Shown here piece by piece: positions 7,723-17,608 of a DNA stretch of 64,000 nt. How positions within the stretch are numbered: the stretch's first letter is position 1; the number at the start of each line of letters is the position of its first letter. Source of the stretch: CAVSRC01 sp963730325. GTDB taxonomy: Bacteria > Pseudomonadota > Alphaproteobacteria > Rhizobiales > Kaistiaceae. The stretch is taken from positions 1-64,000 of the forward strand of contig CAVSRC010000008.1 in assembly GCA_963730325.1 (NCBI GenBank). Direction: 5' to 3'. The notes beneath the pieces were generated by a model. It was not told the DNA's origin and did no database searches. It saw nothing but the letters and a program-made list of their open reading frames with translations. The position numbers were made by a program, and so were the translations under genes.

Positions 7723-8406
7723 ATGTTCAGCCGTTTCTTTCCCTCGATCGCGCTTGCCGCGTTCGCTTTCGGCATTGTCCACAGCGGACAGGCCGCCGCG
7801 CAACCCGTTACCTTCACCGACGGTCCGCTGCTGTTGCAGATGATGGCGCCGAACCGCCTCGGCGTTGCCAGACCGGCGCCGCAGCCGGCCGCCTTCTCCT
7901 CGGCGATCGCCGCGCCGCGCCGTCAGCAGCCGACCACCGACAGGCGCTACGGCCGGTCCATCGACCCGGCCTTCCTGCCGCGCGAGGTCGCCTACCAGAC
8001 CAGCCGGGCCAAAGGCACCATCATCATCGATACCGAAGCGCGCTACCTTTATCTGATCCTCGGCGACGGCAGGGCCATGCGCTACGGCGTCGGCGTCGGC
8101 CGGCCGGGCTTCGAATGGGCGGGCGTCCACAAGATCACGCACAAGGCCAAGTGGCCGGACTGGACGCCGCCGGAGGAGATGCGCCAGCGCGTGCCGAACC
8201 TGCCGGTGCGCATGGCCGGTGGCGTCGACAATCCGCTGGGTGCGCGGGCGCTCTATCTCGGCTCCACGCTTTATCGCATCCACGGGTCCAACCAGCCGTG
8301 GACCATCGGCCACGCGGTGTCTTCCGGCTGCATCCGCATGCGTAACCAGGACGTCGTCGACCTCTACGACCGCGTGAAGGTCGGCACCAGGGTCATCGTC
8401 CAATAG
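7723..8406 (+). CDS. Periplasmic L,D-transpeptidase (YkuD domain), copy 1
   Basis: A 227-residue exported protein. A signal peptide of about 28 residues ends at AAAQP, and the ErfK/YbiS/YkuD domain covers about residues 95-227. The catalytic pattern is seen as HGSNQPWTIGHAVSSGCIRM: the conserved His and Cys with SSGC replacing the more usual SHGC, as in other alphaproteobacterial members. The family makes 3-3 cross-links in peptidoglycan, or links outer-membrane proteins to it, in the periplasm. The ATG at 7723 gives a well-formed signal peptide, while the upstream in-frame residues do not. A paralogue follows at 8600-9244. Confidence 0.92.
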   Translation: MFSRFFPSIALAAFAFGIVHSGQAAAQPVTFTDGPLLLQMMAPNRLGVARPAPQPAAFSSAIAAPRRQQPTTDRRYGRSIDPAFLPREVAYQTSRAKGTIIIDTEARYLYLILGDGRAMRYGVGVGRPGFEWAGVHKITHKAKWPDWTPPEEMRQRVPNLPVRMAGGVDNPLGARALYLGSTLYRIHGSNQPWTIGHAVSSGCIRMRNQDVVDLYDRVKVGTRVIVQ

Positions 8407-8442
8407 GACGGGGAGCGGCCGGAATCCTGGCCGTTGGGGAGA

Positions 8443-8472
8443 GGCCGTCCGCTTTTCGTCCGGCGGACGGCC
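8443..8472. other. 10-bp stem-loop between the two transpeptidase genes
   Basis: An inverted repeat with arms GGCCGTCCGC and GCGGACGGCC lies 36 bases after the first transpeptidase stop. No T run follows on either strand, so it is at best a weak terminator or an mRNA-stabilising hairpin. About 130 bases remain before the second transpeptidase start, enough for its own promoter. Confidence 0.4.
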
Positions 8473-8599
8473 CTCGCCTCACCAGGTCGTGACCATCAGG
8501 ACGGTTGCCCAAACTCACGCGAATTCGCTATCGTTATCGTTCCAAGACGTGTGCGGCGGCTGGAACGGTGGTGCCACAGCCATATCCAGGGGGGTCCAG

Positions 8600-9244
8600 A
8601 TGTTCGGCAAGAAGGTGATTTTGGCAGCGGTTCTCGGCATTGTGCTGGGCAGCGCCGGCGCGGCCTATGCCGACGAAAATCCGATCGACGCCCTGTTCAA
8701 CGGCCTCGGCGAGATCTTCTCGGGCGATGGCGGGCCGGCGCTCTATCCAGAACAGGTGTCGCGCTATCGCCAGGTGCCGGGCCAGTACAGGCGCACGATC
8801 GTCGGCTACAACACCGACGAGAGGCCGGGCACGATCGTCATCGATCCGCGCTGGCATTTCCTCTACTACGTGCTCGGCAACGGGCAGGCGATTCGCTACG
8901 GCATCGGCGTCGGGCGCACCGGCTTCGGCTGGCACGGCACCGTGCGCGTCGGCCGCAAGGCCAAGTGGCCCGGCTGGACGCCGCCCAAGGAAATGATCAT
9001 CCGCGAGGCTCAGCGGGGCCACACGCTGCCCAAATACATGAAGGGCGGCCCCGCCAATCCGCTTGGCGCGCGCGCGCTCTATCTCTACAGCAAGGGCGGC
9101 GACACCGGCTATCGCATACACGGCACCAGCGAGCCGTGGACGATCGGCCTCAACGTCTCGTCCGGCTGCATTCGCCTCGTCAACGACGACGTCGTCGACC
9201 TCTTCAATCGCGCCAAGGTGGGCGCCAAGGTCATCGTGCTCTAG
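8600..9244 (+). CDS. Periplasmic L,D-transpeptidase (YkuD domain), copy 2
   Basis: A 214-residue exported L,D-transpeptidase. Its signal peptide runs to about residue 24 (AGAAYADE). The YkuD core contains RIHGTSEPWTIGLNVSSGC followed by IRL, which carries the catalytic His and Cys. The segment KAKWPGWTPPKEM is nearly the same as KAKWPDWTPPEEM in the copy upstream, so the pair is an old tandem duplication. The role is peptidoglycan cross-linking or lipoprotein/porin anchoring in the periplasm. AGGGGGG stands 8 bases before the ATG. A strong terminator follows at 9279. Confidence 0.92.
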   Translation: MFGKKVILAAVLGIVLGSAGAAYADENPIDALFNGLGEIFSGDGGPALYPEQVSRYRQVPGQYRRTIVGYNTDERPGTIVIDPRWHFLYYVLGNGQAIRYGIGVGRTGFGWHGTVRVGRKAKWPGWTPPKEMIIREAQRGHTLPKYMKGGPANPLGARALYLYSKGGDTGYRIHGTSEPWTIGLNVSSGCIRLVNDDVVDLFNRAKVGAKVIVL

Positions 9245-9278
9245 CGCCGCTATTTCCTGACCGCCTAGCGGCAAATGC

Positions 9279-9309
9279 GGGCGCCCCTTGCGGGGCGCCC
9301 TTTCTTTTT
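9279..9309 (+). terminator. Rho-independent terminator after the second L,D-transpeptidase
   Basis: A GC-rich stem (GGGCGCCCC paired with GGGGCGCCC) with a short TTGC loop is followed by TTTCTTTTT on the + strand, 34 bases after the transpeptidase stop. This is a classical intrinsic terminator. Confidence 0.88.
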
Positions 9310-9380
9310 GGGCCGGCGACATCCATGATGGCCGGCACTCTCCCCAGTGCTTTCTCCGGTCCGCCCGTGTCGACGCTGCG

Positions 9381-10853
9381 ATGAACGACGCCCCGTCCCC
9401 TGCTCACCCGCCGGCGCTCGACAAGGCTGCCGTCCGCCAGATCATCCTCGGCATCCTGCTGGCCATGCTGCTGGCGGCGCTCGACCAGACGATCGTGGCG
9501 ACGGCGCTGCCGACCATCGGCTCGGAACTGAACGACCTGGAACACCTGCAATGGGTGGTGACGGCCTATCTGCTTTCGGCGACGGCGGTAACACCGCTTT
9601 ACGGCAAGCTCGCCGACATCCACGGCCGCCGCCGGATGCTGCTCATCGCCATCGTGACGTTCGTTTTCGGTTCGCTCTTGTGCGCGCTGGCGCCGTCCAT
9701 GATCGTGCTCATCGCCGCCCGCTTCATCCAGGGGCTCGGCGGCGGCGGGCTGATCGCGCTCGCCCAGACCATCGTCGCCGACGTGGTCTCGCCGCGCGAG
9801 CGCATGCGCTACCAGGCCTATTTCGCGTCCGTGTTCGTCACCTCGTCCGTCGTCGGCCCGGTCATCGGCGGCTTCTTCGCCCAGAACCTGCACTGGTCGC
9901 TGATCTTCTGGATCAACCTGCCGCTCGGTGCCGCGGCGCTGGCGATGACCTACGGCGTGCTCAAGCGCCTGCCGCGCCACGAGCGACCGCACAAGCTCGA
10001 CGTTGTCGGCGCGCTGCTGATGGCCTTCGCCGCGACCACCCTGCTGCTGGCGCTGTCGTGGGGCGGCAGCACCTATCCGTGGACCTCGCCGCAGGTGATC
10101 GGCCTGATCGTCGCGACGGTCGTGGCGTGGGTGCTGTTCGCGACGCGGCTGTTGACCGCGGCCGAGCCCTTCGTACCGCTTGCCGTCATGTTCAATCCCG
10201 TCGTCGGCACCGGCACGGCGGCCAACTTCTTCGTGGTCGGCACAATGGTCGGCCTGACCATCTTCGTGCCGATCTATTTCGAGGCAGTGGTCGGGCTGAC
10301 GGCGAGCCAGTCGGGCCTGGCGCTGATCGCACTGATGGGCGGCACGGTCACCGGAGCCCAGATCGCCGGGCGCATCATGGCGTGGTCGGAGCACTACAAG
10401 CGCGGGCCGGCCGGCGGGCTGGTGGTGGCGGTGATCGGCGCGGCGCTGCTTGCCTGGCGCGCCGGCGCGCTGCCGCTGTGGCAGATCGAGGTGCTGCTCG
10501 CCGTCACCGGCATGGGCATGGGCACCATCTTCCCGGTGACCACGGTGTCGATCCAGAACGCGGTCGAACCGCACCAGCTTGGCACCGCAACGGCGACCTT
10601 CAACTTCTTCCGCTCGCTGGGCAGCGCCATCCTGGTCGCCGTCTTCGGCGCCATCTTCCTGAGCGGGCTCGGCGTCAGCGGCCAGTCGATCGGCTCGCTC
10701 GAGAAGCTGGTTGCCATCGCCGCCAAGAACGGCACGCCGATCGGGCCGGTCTTCACCATGATCTTCGGCGCCGCCGCGATCACGCTGACGGTCGGCCTCA
10801 TCTGCTTCCTGGCGATGGAAGAGAAGCCGCTCAAGGGCCGCGCGGGGATTTAG
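9381..10853 (+). CDS. DHA2-family MFS drug/proton antiporter
   Basis: A 490-residue integral membrane protein of the 14-transmembrane EmrB/QacA (DHA2) family that exports amphipathic compounds with proton antiport. Motif D1 is visible as LDQTIVATALPTI near residues 35-47. Motif A is seen as GKLADIHGRRRM near residues 75-86, and motif C-like GPVIGGFFAQNLHW near 165. There is no EmrA-type membrane fusion gene beside it, so it probably works alone in the inner membrane. The ATG at 9381 begins just before the first transmembrane span. The substrate is unknown. Confidence 0.92.
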   Translation: MNDAPSPAHPPALDKAAVRQIILGILLAMLLAALDQTIVATALPTIGSELNDLEHLQWVVTAYLLSATAVTPLYGKLADIHGRRRMLLIAIVTFVFGSLLCALAPSMIVLIAARFIQGLGGGGLIALAQTIVADVVSPRERMRYQAYFASVFVTSSVVGPVIGGFFAQNLHWSLIFWINLPLGAAALAMTYGVLKRLPRHERPHKLDVVGALLMAFAATTLLLALSWGGSTYPWTSPQVIGLIVATVVAWVLFATRLLTAAEPFVPLAVMFNPVVGTGTAANFFVVGTMVGLTIFVPIYFEAVVGLTASQSGLALIALMGGTVTGAQIAGRIMAWSEHYKRGPAGGLVVAVIGAALLAWRAGALPLWQIEVLLAVTGMGMGTIFPVTTVSIQNAVEPHQLGTATATFNFFRSLGSAILVAVFGAIFLSGLGVSGQSIGSLEKLVAIAAKNGTPIGPVFTMIFGAAAITLTVGLICFLAMEEKPLKGRAGI

Positions 10854-10871
10854 CCCCGCGCACCCTTATGC

Positions 10872-12479
10872 TCACACGATCAGGCGATAGGCGGGCAGCG
10901 TCAGGAAGGCGGTGAGCGTCTCGGCGGTCGACAGGTGGCGGAAGAGCTCAATCGCCTCCGGGAAACGGCCGGCGGCATAGTTCTCGGCGCCGATTTCGCC
11001 TTTCACCCGCTCCATCTCCTCGCCGAGAAGCCTCTCGAAGAGTTCGGCCGTCACCTTCTGGCCGTCTTCCAGCGCCGCATTGAAATGCATCTGCTGCCAG
11101 ATCTGCGAGCGGCTGATCTCGGCGGTGGCGGCATCCTCCATGAGATTGTAGAGCGGCACCGCGCCGCGGCCCCTCAGCCACGCCTCGATATATTGCACGC
11201 CGACGCGGATGTTCAGCCGCACGCCGTCCTCGGTGCGCGTGCCTTCGTGGACCTCAAGCAGCTCCTTCTGGCCGATCTTCACGTCCTTCCGCAGTTTGCC
11301 GAGCTGGTTGGGCTCAGGCATCACCCGGTCGAACACCTCCATCGCCACCGGCACCAGATCCGGATGGGCGACCCAGGTGCCGTCATGGCCGGCCTTGGCC
11401 TCGCGTTCCTTGTCGGCGCGCACCTTGTCGAAGGCGATGCGGTTGATCTCCTGGTTGCGCCGGTCGGGAATCTGCGCCGCCATGCCGCCCATGGCGAAGG
11501 CGCCGCGGCGGTGGCAGGTCTTGATGAGCAATTCCGAATAGGCCTTGAGGAAGGCCCGGCCCATATCCACCTGGCCGCGGTCGGGCAGCAGGTATTCCGG
11601 CTTGTTCCTGAGCGTCTTGATGAAGGAGAAGATGTAGTCCCAGCGGCCGCAATTGAGGCCGGCCATGTGGCCGCGCAACTCGTAGATGATCTCGTCCATC
11701 TCGAAGGCGGCCGGCAGCGTCTCGATCAGGACCGTCGCCTTGACGGTGCCGACAGGGACGCCAAGCGTCTGCTCGGCATGGGTGAAGACCTCGTTCCACA
11801 GGCGCGCCTCAAGATAGCTCTCCAGCTTGGGCAGATAGAAATAGGGGCCGGTGCCGCGCGCGATGAGCGTCTTCACATTGGTGAAGAAATAGAGGCCGAA
11901 ATCGAACAGGCCGCCGGAGATCGACTGGCCGTCGACGACCAGATGGTCCTCCGGCAGGTGCCAGCCGCGCGGGCGCACGAGCAGCACCGCCGGGTTGGTG
12001 GAGAGCCGGTATTCCTTGCCGCTCGTCGGGTCGGTGAAATTGATCCGGTCGGCCCAGCGGTCCTTGAGGTTGATCTGCCCCTCGATCTGGTTGGCCCAGG
12101 TCGGCGCATTGGCGTCCTCGAAATCGGCCATGAAGACCTTGGCGCCGGAGTTGAGCGCATTGATGACCATCTTGCGGTCGGTCGGCCCGGTGATCTCGAC
12201 CCGCCGGTCCTGCAGGTCGGCGGGAATCGGGGCGACCGTCCAGTCGCCGTCGCGCACGTGCTGGGTCTCGGGCAGGAAATCCGGCAGCGCGCCGGCGTCG
12301 AGGCGGGCCTGGCGCTCGTCACGCAGCGCGAGCAGGCGTTGGCGCGAGGGGTTGAATTTGCGGTGCAGGCCGGCGAGGAAGGCGACCGCCTCGTCGCTCA
12401 GGATCTCCTCATAGCGCGGGCCCCACGCGCCCCTGATTTCAACGCCGTGCACATTGGATTTCTGTTCGACGACCGGCAT
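10872..12479 (-). CDS. aceB: Malate synthase A
   Basis: A 535-residue malate synthase of the A isoform, the usual length for that class; it condenses glyoxylate with acetyl-CoA to malate. Core motifs are present: ITGPTDRKMVINALNSGA, FMADFEDANAPTW, and GTVKATVLIETLPAAFEMDE with RGHMAGLNCGRWDY, which contain the acetyl-CoA and magnesium/glyoxylate-binding Arg, Glu and Asp positions. The C-terminal catalytic Asp lies in the NLMEDAATAEISR segment. No isocitrate lyase gene is adjacent. The nearest glyoxylate source in the window is glycolate oxidase at 14.3-19 kb, so it may serve glycolate use as well as the glyoxylate shunt. Confidence 0.95.
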   Translation of the reverse strand: MPVVEQKSNVHGVEIRGAWGPRYEEILSDEAVAFLAGLHRKFNPSRQRLLALRDERQARLDAGALPDFLPETQHVRDGDWTVAPIPADLQDRRVEITGPTDRKMVINALNSGAKVFMADFEDANAPTWANQIEGQINLKDRWADRINFTDPTSGKEYRLSTNPAVLLVRPRGWHLPEDHLVVDGQSISGGLFDFGLYFFTNVKTLIARGTGPYFYLPKLESYLEARLWNEVFTHAEQTLGVPVGTVKATVLIETLPAAFEMDEIIYELRGHMAGLNCGRWDYIFSFIKTLRNKPEYLLPDRGQVDMGRAFLKAYSELLIKTCHRRGAFAMGGMAAQIPDRRNQEINRIAFDKVRADKEREAKAGHDGTWVAHPDLVPVAMEVFDRVMPEPNQLGKLRKDVKIGQKELLEVHEGTRTEDGVRLNIRVGVQYIEAWLRGRGAVPLYNLMEDAATAEISRSQIWQQMHFNAALEDGQKVTAELFERLLGEEMERVKGEIGAENYAAGRFPEAIELFRHLSTAETLTAFLTLPAYRLIV

Positions 12480-12635
12480 TTGCTGGATTTTCTCCCCATC
12501 AGCTGCGGCCCCTTCTATGGCACAGCCTCGGGCCCGAAAGAAACCGATTGGCAGTGGTTTTCAGCAAGGGCGACCGCGCGCCTTGCAACGCTGCGACATT
12601 CTGCCCATATGTGTCGCCCGCGGCGGGAGACCCAC

Positions 12636-13582
<947 letters not shown>

Positions 13583-13586
<4 letters not shown>

Positions 13587-14344
13587 ACGCCATTGCGATC
13601 TGGACGATCTACCGCTTCGAAATGATGCGGACCTTCCGTACGCTGCTTCAGTCTGTCGTGGCGCCGGTCATCACCACATCGCTCTATTTCATCGTGTTCG
13701 GCTCGGCGATCGGCTCGCGCATCAGCACGGTCGACGGCATCGACTACGGCTCGTTCATCGTGCCGGGGCTGATCATGCTGACGCTGCTGACACTGTCGAT
13801 TTCCAACGCCTCGATCGGCATCTACTTCCCGAAATTCACCGGCACGGTCTACGAGATCCTTTCGGCGCCGGTCTCGTACCTGGAAATCGTCATCGCCTAC
13901 GTCGGCGCGGCGGCGACCAAATCGGTGGTCCTTGGTCTGGTCATCCTCGCCACCGCCTCGTTCTTCGTGTCGATCCACATCGACCACGTGGCGGTCATGG
14001 CGCTGTTCATGGTGCTGACGGCGGTCACCTTCTGCCTGTTCGGCTTCATCATCGGGCTGTGGGCGGACGGCTTCGAGAAGCTGTCGCTGGTGCCGCTCCT
14101 GTTCGTGACACCGCTCACCTTCCTCGGCGGCACGTTCTATTCGATCAAGATGCTCCCCGATTTCTGGCAATCGGTGTCGTTGTTCAACCCGGTCGTCTAT
14201 CTGGTCTCGGGCTTCCGCTGGAGCTTCTTCTCGACCGCCGACGTCAGCGTGACCCTCAGCCTCGCGATGACGCTCGTCTTCCTCGCCATCTGCCTCGCCG
14301 TCATCGCCTGGATGTTTCGCACCGGCTACCGGCTGAAGACCTAG
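13583..14344 (+). CDS. ABC-2 type exporter permease
   Basis: A 253-residue integral membrane protein with about six hydrophobic spans and the ABC-2 family C-terminal region (LFVTPLTFLGGTFYSI then FNPVVYLVSGFRW). It begins with GTG inside the stop codon region of the ATPase, which shows translational coupling. Together they should form a two-component exporter of the YadH/NodJ type. It ends one base before the convergent glcF stop codon, so the two transcripts must overlap or end with an unseen terminator. Confidence 0.92.
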
Positions 14345-14345
14345 A

Positions 14346-15650
14346 CTAGAGCCTCAGCCCCGCCGGAGCTGGTCCGCCATAGGCCCAGTCGAGAAGCGCG
14401 ACGGTGTGGACGACGGTAAGGTCGCCGGCGCTGGCGATCTGGGTGATGCAGCCGATATTGCCGGCCGCGACCAACCCCGCGCCGGTCTGCCTGATGTTGT
14501 CCACCTTGCGGTCGCGCAGGCGTTCCGAAATCTCCGGCTGGAGCATGTTGTAGGTGCCGGCCGAGCCGCAGCAGAGGTGCCCGTCCGGCACCTCACGCAC
14601 GTCGAAGCCGGCGCGGGCAAGCAGCCCCTTCGGTGCGGCGGTCACCTGCTGGCCGTGCTGCAGCGAACAGGCGGCATGATAGGCGACGGCGAGCCCCTTG
14701 CCGTTCTCCGGCGTCCCGAGATCGAGGGTTTCCAGGTATTCGGTGACGTCCTTGGCGAGCGCCGACACCCGCCTGGCCTTGTCGGCATAAGCGGGGTCGT
14801 TGCGCAGCATGAAGCCATAGTCCTTGACCGTCGTGCCGCAGCCCGACGTGGTGACGATGATGGCGTCGAGGCCGCCGGCTTCGATCTCCTTCGTCCAGGC
14901 ATCGATATTGCGCTTCGCCTGTTCGTGGGAATCGTGGGTGCGCCCCATGTGATGGGTGAGCGCACCGCAGCAGCCCTCCCCGGCCGCCTGCACCACTTCG
15001 ACACCCTGCCGGGTGAGCAGGCGGATGGCAGCGTCGTTGATGCCCGGATCGAGCACCGACTGGGCGCAGCCGCGGAGCAGCGCCACGCGCTGCCGGCGCT
15101 CGCGCACCGCCGGAAAGATGCCGGGCCGACTTGCCGGCGAGGCCGGCGGCAGCTTCTCCGGCGCAAGCTTCAGCATCGCGGCCAGACGATTGCCGCCGGG
15201 AAGCTTCGCCATGAGCCCGGCAAAGGGCCGCGCCAGCCGCGCCGCCTGGAGCGCGGCGCGGAAGCGCGCTGGATAGGGCAGAACGAATGCCAGCAGCGAC
15301 CGCATGGCGCGGTCGGCCAAGGGGCGGCGATAGGTCCGCTGAATGTGGGCGCGGGCATGGTCGACCAGATGCATGTAGTCGACGCCCGAGGGACAGGTGG
15401 TCATGCAGGCAAGGCATGACAGGCAGCGGTCGATGTGGCGGACGACCTCGACGGTCGCCGCCTTGCCGCCCTCCAGCATGTCCTTGATCAGGTAGATGCG
15501 CCCGCGCGGGCTGTCGAGTTCGTCGCCGAGGACGAGATAGGTCGGGCAGGTCGCCGTGCAGAAGCCGCAATGGACGCAGGAGCGGAGGATCTTCTCCGAA
15601 CTGGCGATCTCGGGATCGGCAAGCTGGGCGAGGGTGAACGAGGTCTGCAT
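14346..15650 (-). CDS. glcF: Glycolate oxidase iron-sulfur subunit GlcF
   Basis: A 434-residue iron-sulfur subunit of membrane-associated glycolate oxidase, which passes electrons from the flavin subunits to the quinone pool. Two [4Fe-4S] motifs are visible in the first 110 residues: CVHCGFCTATCP and CLSCLACMTTCP. Two CCG-domain motifs follow, GEGCCGALTHHMG and GHLCCGSAGTYNM. It ends the leftward glc set, and glcE ends only 3 bases before its ATG. Confidence 0.95.
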   Translation of the reverse strand: MQTSFTLAQLADPEIASSEKILRSCVHCGFCTATCPTYLVLGDELDSPRGRIYLIKDMLEGGKAATVEVVRHIDRCLSCLACMTTCPSGVDYMHLVDHARAHIQRTYRRPLADRAMRSLLAFVLPYPARFRAALQAARLARPFAGLMAKLPGGNRLAAMLKLAPEKLPPASPASRPGIFPAVRERRQRVALLRGCAQSVLDPGINDAAIRLLTRQGVEVVQAAGEGCCGALTHHMGRTHDSHEQAKRNIDAWTKEIEAGGLDAIIVTTSGCGTTVKDYGFMLRNDPAYADKARRVSALAKDVTEYLETLDLGTPENGKGLAVAYHAACSLQHGQQVTAAPKGLLARAGFDVREVPDGHLCCGSAGTYNMLQPEISERLRDRKVDNIRQTGAGLVAAGNIGCITQIASAGDLTVVHTVALLDWAYGGPAPAGLRL

Positions 15651-15653
15651 GGC

Positions 15654-16838
15654 TCACACCCCCGGATAGATGCGGCCGGGATTGAGGATGCCGGCGGGGT
15701 CGAAGCTCGCTTTCAGCTTGCGGGTGAGCGCCATCAGCGGCTCGGGCAAGGGCTGGAACACATCGACGGCGTTGCGCACGTCGTCGGGCGCGCGCACCAG
15801 CGTGGCGTGGCCACCGACCGCAGCAACCGCCGCACGGACCACCTCGGCGCCGGCGTCCGGCCCGTCGCCGCCGGCGATCCACACCAGACCGCCGCCCCAA
15901 TCGTAGAGCGCCCGGCAGGCGAAAGCGCGATGCAGGGTCTCGACCAGCGCCGGCGCATCGCCGGGCTTCACCGACAGGCGCCAGACCGGCGCCGTTTCCG
16001 GCGCGGCGAGCGCATCGAGATCGCGGATGGCGCGCCACAGCGCGGCCGACTGCGCTGCGTCGAGCACGGCGGCGCTGCCGAATGCTTCCATGGCGCGCAT
16101 GCGCGCCGCGCGATCGGCGACCGAGGCGGCGAAGCCTTCCAGGCGCATGCAGGTGCGCCCCGGCCCCGTGGGCGATAGCGGGATGTGCGCCGCGCCGCTC
16201 ACCGAGAAGGGGGTTCCGAGAGCCGCCGAGAGCGCGGCGATGGCGCCGGCGTCATCGAGGCCCTCGATCACCAGCGTCGCTTCGGTCTCCGGCGCCGGCA
16301 GGACCTTGAAGGTCACCTCGGTGAGCACGGCAAGCGTGCCGTAGGAGCCGGCGAGAAACTTGACCAGATCGTAGCCGGTGACGTTCTTCATGACGCGCCC
16401 GCCGGATTTCACCGCCTCGCCGCGGCCGGTGACCGCACGCACGCCGATGAGGCCGTCGCGGGCGGCGCCGGCCAGGATGCGGCGCGGGCCGGAGAGATTG
16501 GCGGCGGCCACGGCGCCGATGGTCGGCTCGCCGGTTGAGCCGTAGAGCCCGCGATGGTCGGGCGGCTCGAAGGTGAGGTGCTGGCCGTTTTCAGCAAGCA
16601 GCGCCTCGATCTCGGAAAGCGGCGTGCCGGCCCTGGCCGAGATCACCAGTTCGGACGGCTCGTAGAGGGTGACGCCGCGCATTTCGGCGGTGGAGAGCGC
16701 CGCGGCGGCCTGCACCGGACGGCCGAGACCGGCCCGCGTGCCGCCGCCCATGACGGCCAAAGGCGTCTGCCGGTCGGCGGCCACGGCGACGATGTCGGCG
16801 ACCTCGGTCTCGTCGATCGGCAGCAGGGGTTCGCTCAC
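15654..16838 (-). CDS. glcE: Glycolate oxidase FAD-binding subunit GlcE
   Basis: A 394-residue FAD-binding protein with a VAO/PCMH-type domain at the N-terminus: PLAVMGGGTRAGLGRP near residues 26-41, EPTIGAVAAANLSGPRR near 103-119 and KNVTGYDLVKFLAGSYGTL near 150-168. In bacteria GlcD, GlcE and GlcF together oxidise glycolate to glyoxylate. It is spaced 3 bases from glcF. Upstream on the same strand are a 55-residue membrane peptide and then, after an oppositely oriented GFA gene, glcD. Confidence 0.94.
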   Translation of the reverse strand: MSEPLLPIDETEVADIVAVAADRQTPLAVMGGGTRAGLGRPVQAAAALSTAEMRGVTLYEPSELVISARAGTPLSEIEALLAENGQHLTFEPPDHRGLYGSTGEPTIGAVAAANLSGPRRILAGAARDGLIGVRAVTGRGEAVKSGGRVMKNVTGYDLVKFLAGSYGTLAVLTEVTFKVLPAPETEATLVIEGLDDAGAIAALSAALGTPFSVSGAAHIPLSPTGPGRTCMRLEGFAASVADRAARMRAMEAFGSAAVLDAAQSAALWRAIRDLDALAAPETAPVWRLSVKPGDAPALVETLHRAFACRALYDWGGGLVWIAGGDGPDAGAEVVRAAVAAVGGHATLVRAPDDVRNAVDVFQPLPEPLMALTRKLKASFDPAGILNPGRIYPGV

Positions 16839-16909
16839 GCTCTCCAGGATTCCTCTCCGGCCCCAAGCAATACCGGCCGGGGCGGTGCGAGGAAAGGCTG
16901 CCGTCGCCC

Positions 16910-17077
16910 TCAGCCGGCGAGCGTCGCCGCCCAGGTGCCGATGTAGTACGGCCAGATGAGGATGGCGAAGACACCCTGCCAGAAGCCAAGCTTCAGGAAG
17001 CCGATGGAGAAGAGCCAGCCGGCTATCCAGATGAGGCCGAAGCAGGAGTGCTGTTCGATGCGGACCTTCTTGTCCAT
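16910..17077 (-). CDS. Small membrane protein in the glc cluster
   Basis: An open frame of 55 residues, mostly hydrophobic after a charged start (MDKKVRIEQHS). It contains two likely membrane spans, CFGLIWIAGWLFSIGFLKL and GVFAILIWPYYIGTWAA. It begins with ATG and ends with TGA, 72 bases before glcE on the same strand. Such short two-span proteins are common in alphaproteobacterial operons. A helper role for the membrane-bound glycolate oxidase is only an inference from position. No known family was recognised. Confidence 0.6.
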   Translation of the reverse strand: MDKKVRIEQHSCFGLIWIAGWLFSIGFLKLGFWQGVFAILIWPYYIGTWAATLAG

Positions 17078-17236
17078 GCTCGCAATGTCCCCCTGTTTGC
17101 CGCCAGCATCCGCGGCGTGCGGAGCGACGCCTTGACGCCGCTCAATTCTGGGATGCTTCCACCTCCTGCCACAAGGCTGTCAGGAGGGACCGATTACGAT
17201 GCGTCGCACCAGACAGGAACGCGGGAACACGGATCC

Positions 17237-17605
17237 ATGATCATCAAGGGAAGCTGCCACTGCAAGGCGACGCAATTCGAGGTGAGCGCGGCGCCGGAGA
17301 GCGTCACCGCCTGCACCTGCTCCTATTGCTCCAAGCGCGGGGCGCTGTGGGCCTATTACACGCCGAAGGAATTCCGCTTGACGACGGCGCGCGACCGCGT
17401 CGCCACCTATCAGTGGAACAGCTACACGGTGCATCACCATTTCTGCCCGGTGTGCGGCTGCACCACCTATTCGGAATCGCCGGACTGGTCGACCGGCAAG
17501 GCGGACTTCGACAATCCGAGGATCGGCGTCAACGCCCGCCTGTTCGACGATTTCGACCTCGCCGCGGTCGAGCACAAGGAGATCGACGGGAAGAATCTTT
17601 GGTGA
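17237..17605 (+). CDS. GFA/CENP-V family zinc-binding protein
   Basis: A 122-residue protein of the GFA family (glutathione-dependent formaldehyde-activating enzyme/centromere protein V fold). The zinc ligands are visible as GSCHCK, CTCSYCSKRG and FCPVCGC, which is the full seven-Cys pattern. Family members bind zinc; catalytic activity is proven for few, so no reaction is assigned. It stands on the opposite strand between glcD and glcE and ends 3 bases from the proper stop codon of glcD. The ATG at 17237 directly precedes the zinc fold. Confidence 0.88.
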   Translation: MIIKGSCHCKATQFEVSAAPESVTACTCSYCSKRGALWAYYTPKEFRLTTARDRVATYQWNSYTVHHHFCPVCGCTTYSESPDWSTGKADFDNPRIGVNARLFDDFDLAAVEHKEIDGKNLW

Positions 17606-17608
17606 GGG

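Noticed and set aside
10935..12635. Long upstream extension of the ABC exporter ATPase frame
   Set aside because: The frame stays open because it is antisense to malate synthase. The ATPase proper begins at the ATG at 12636.
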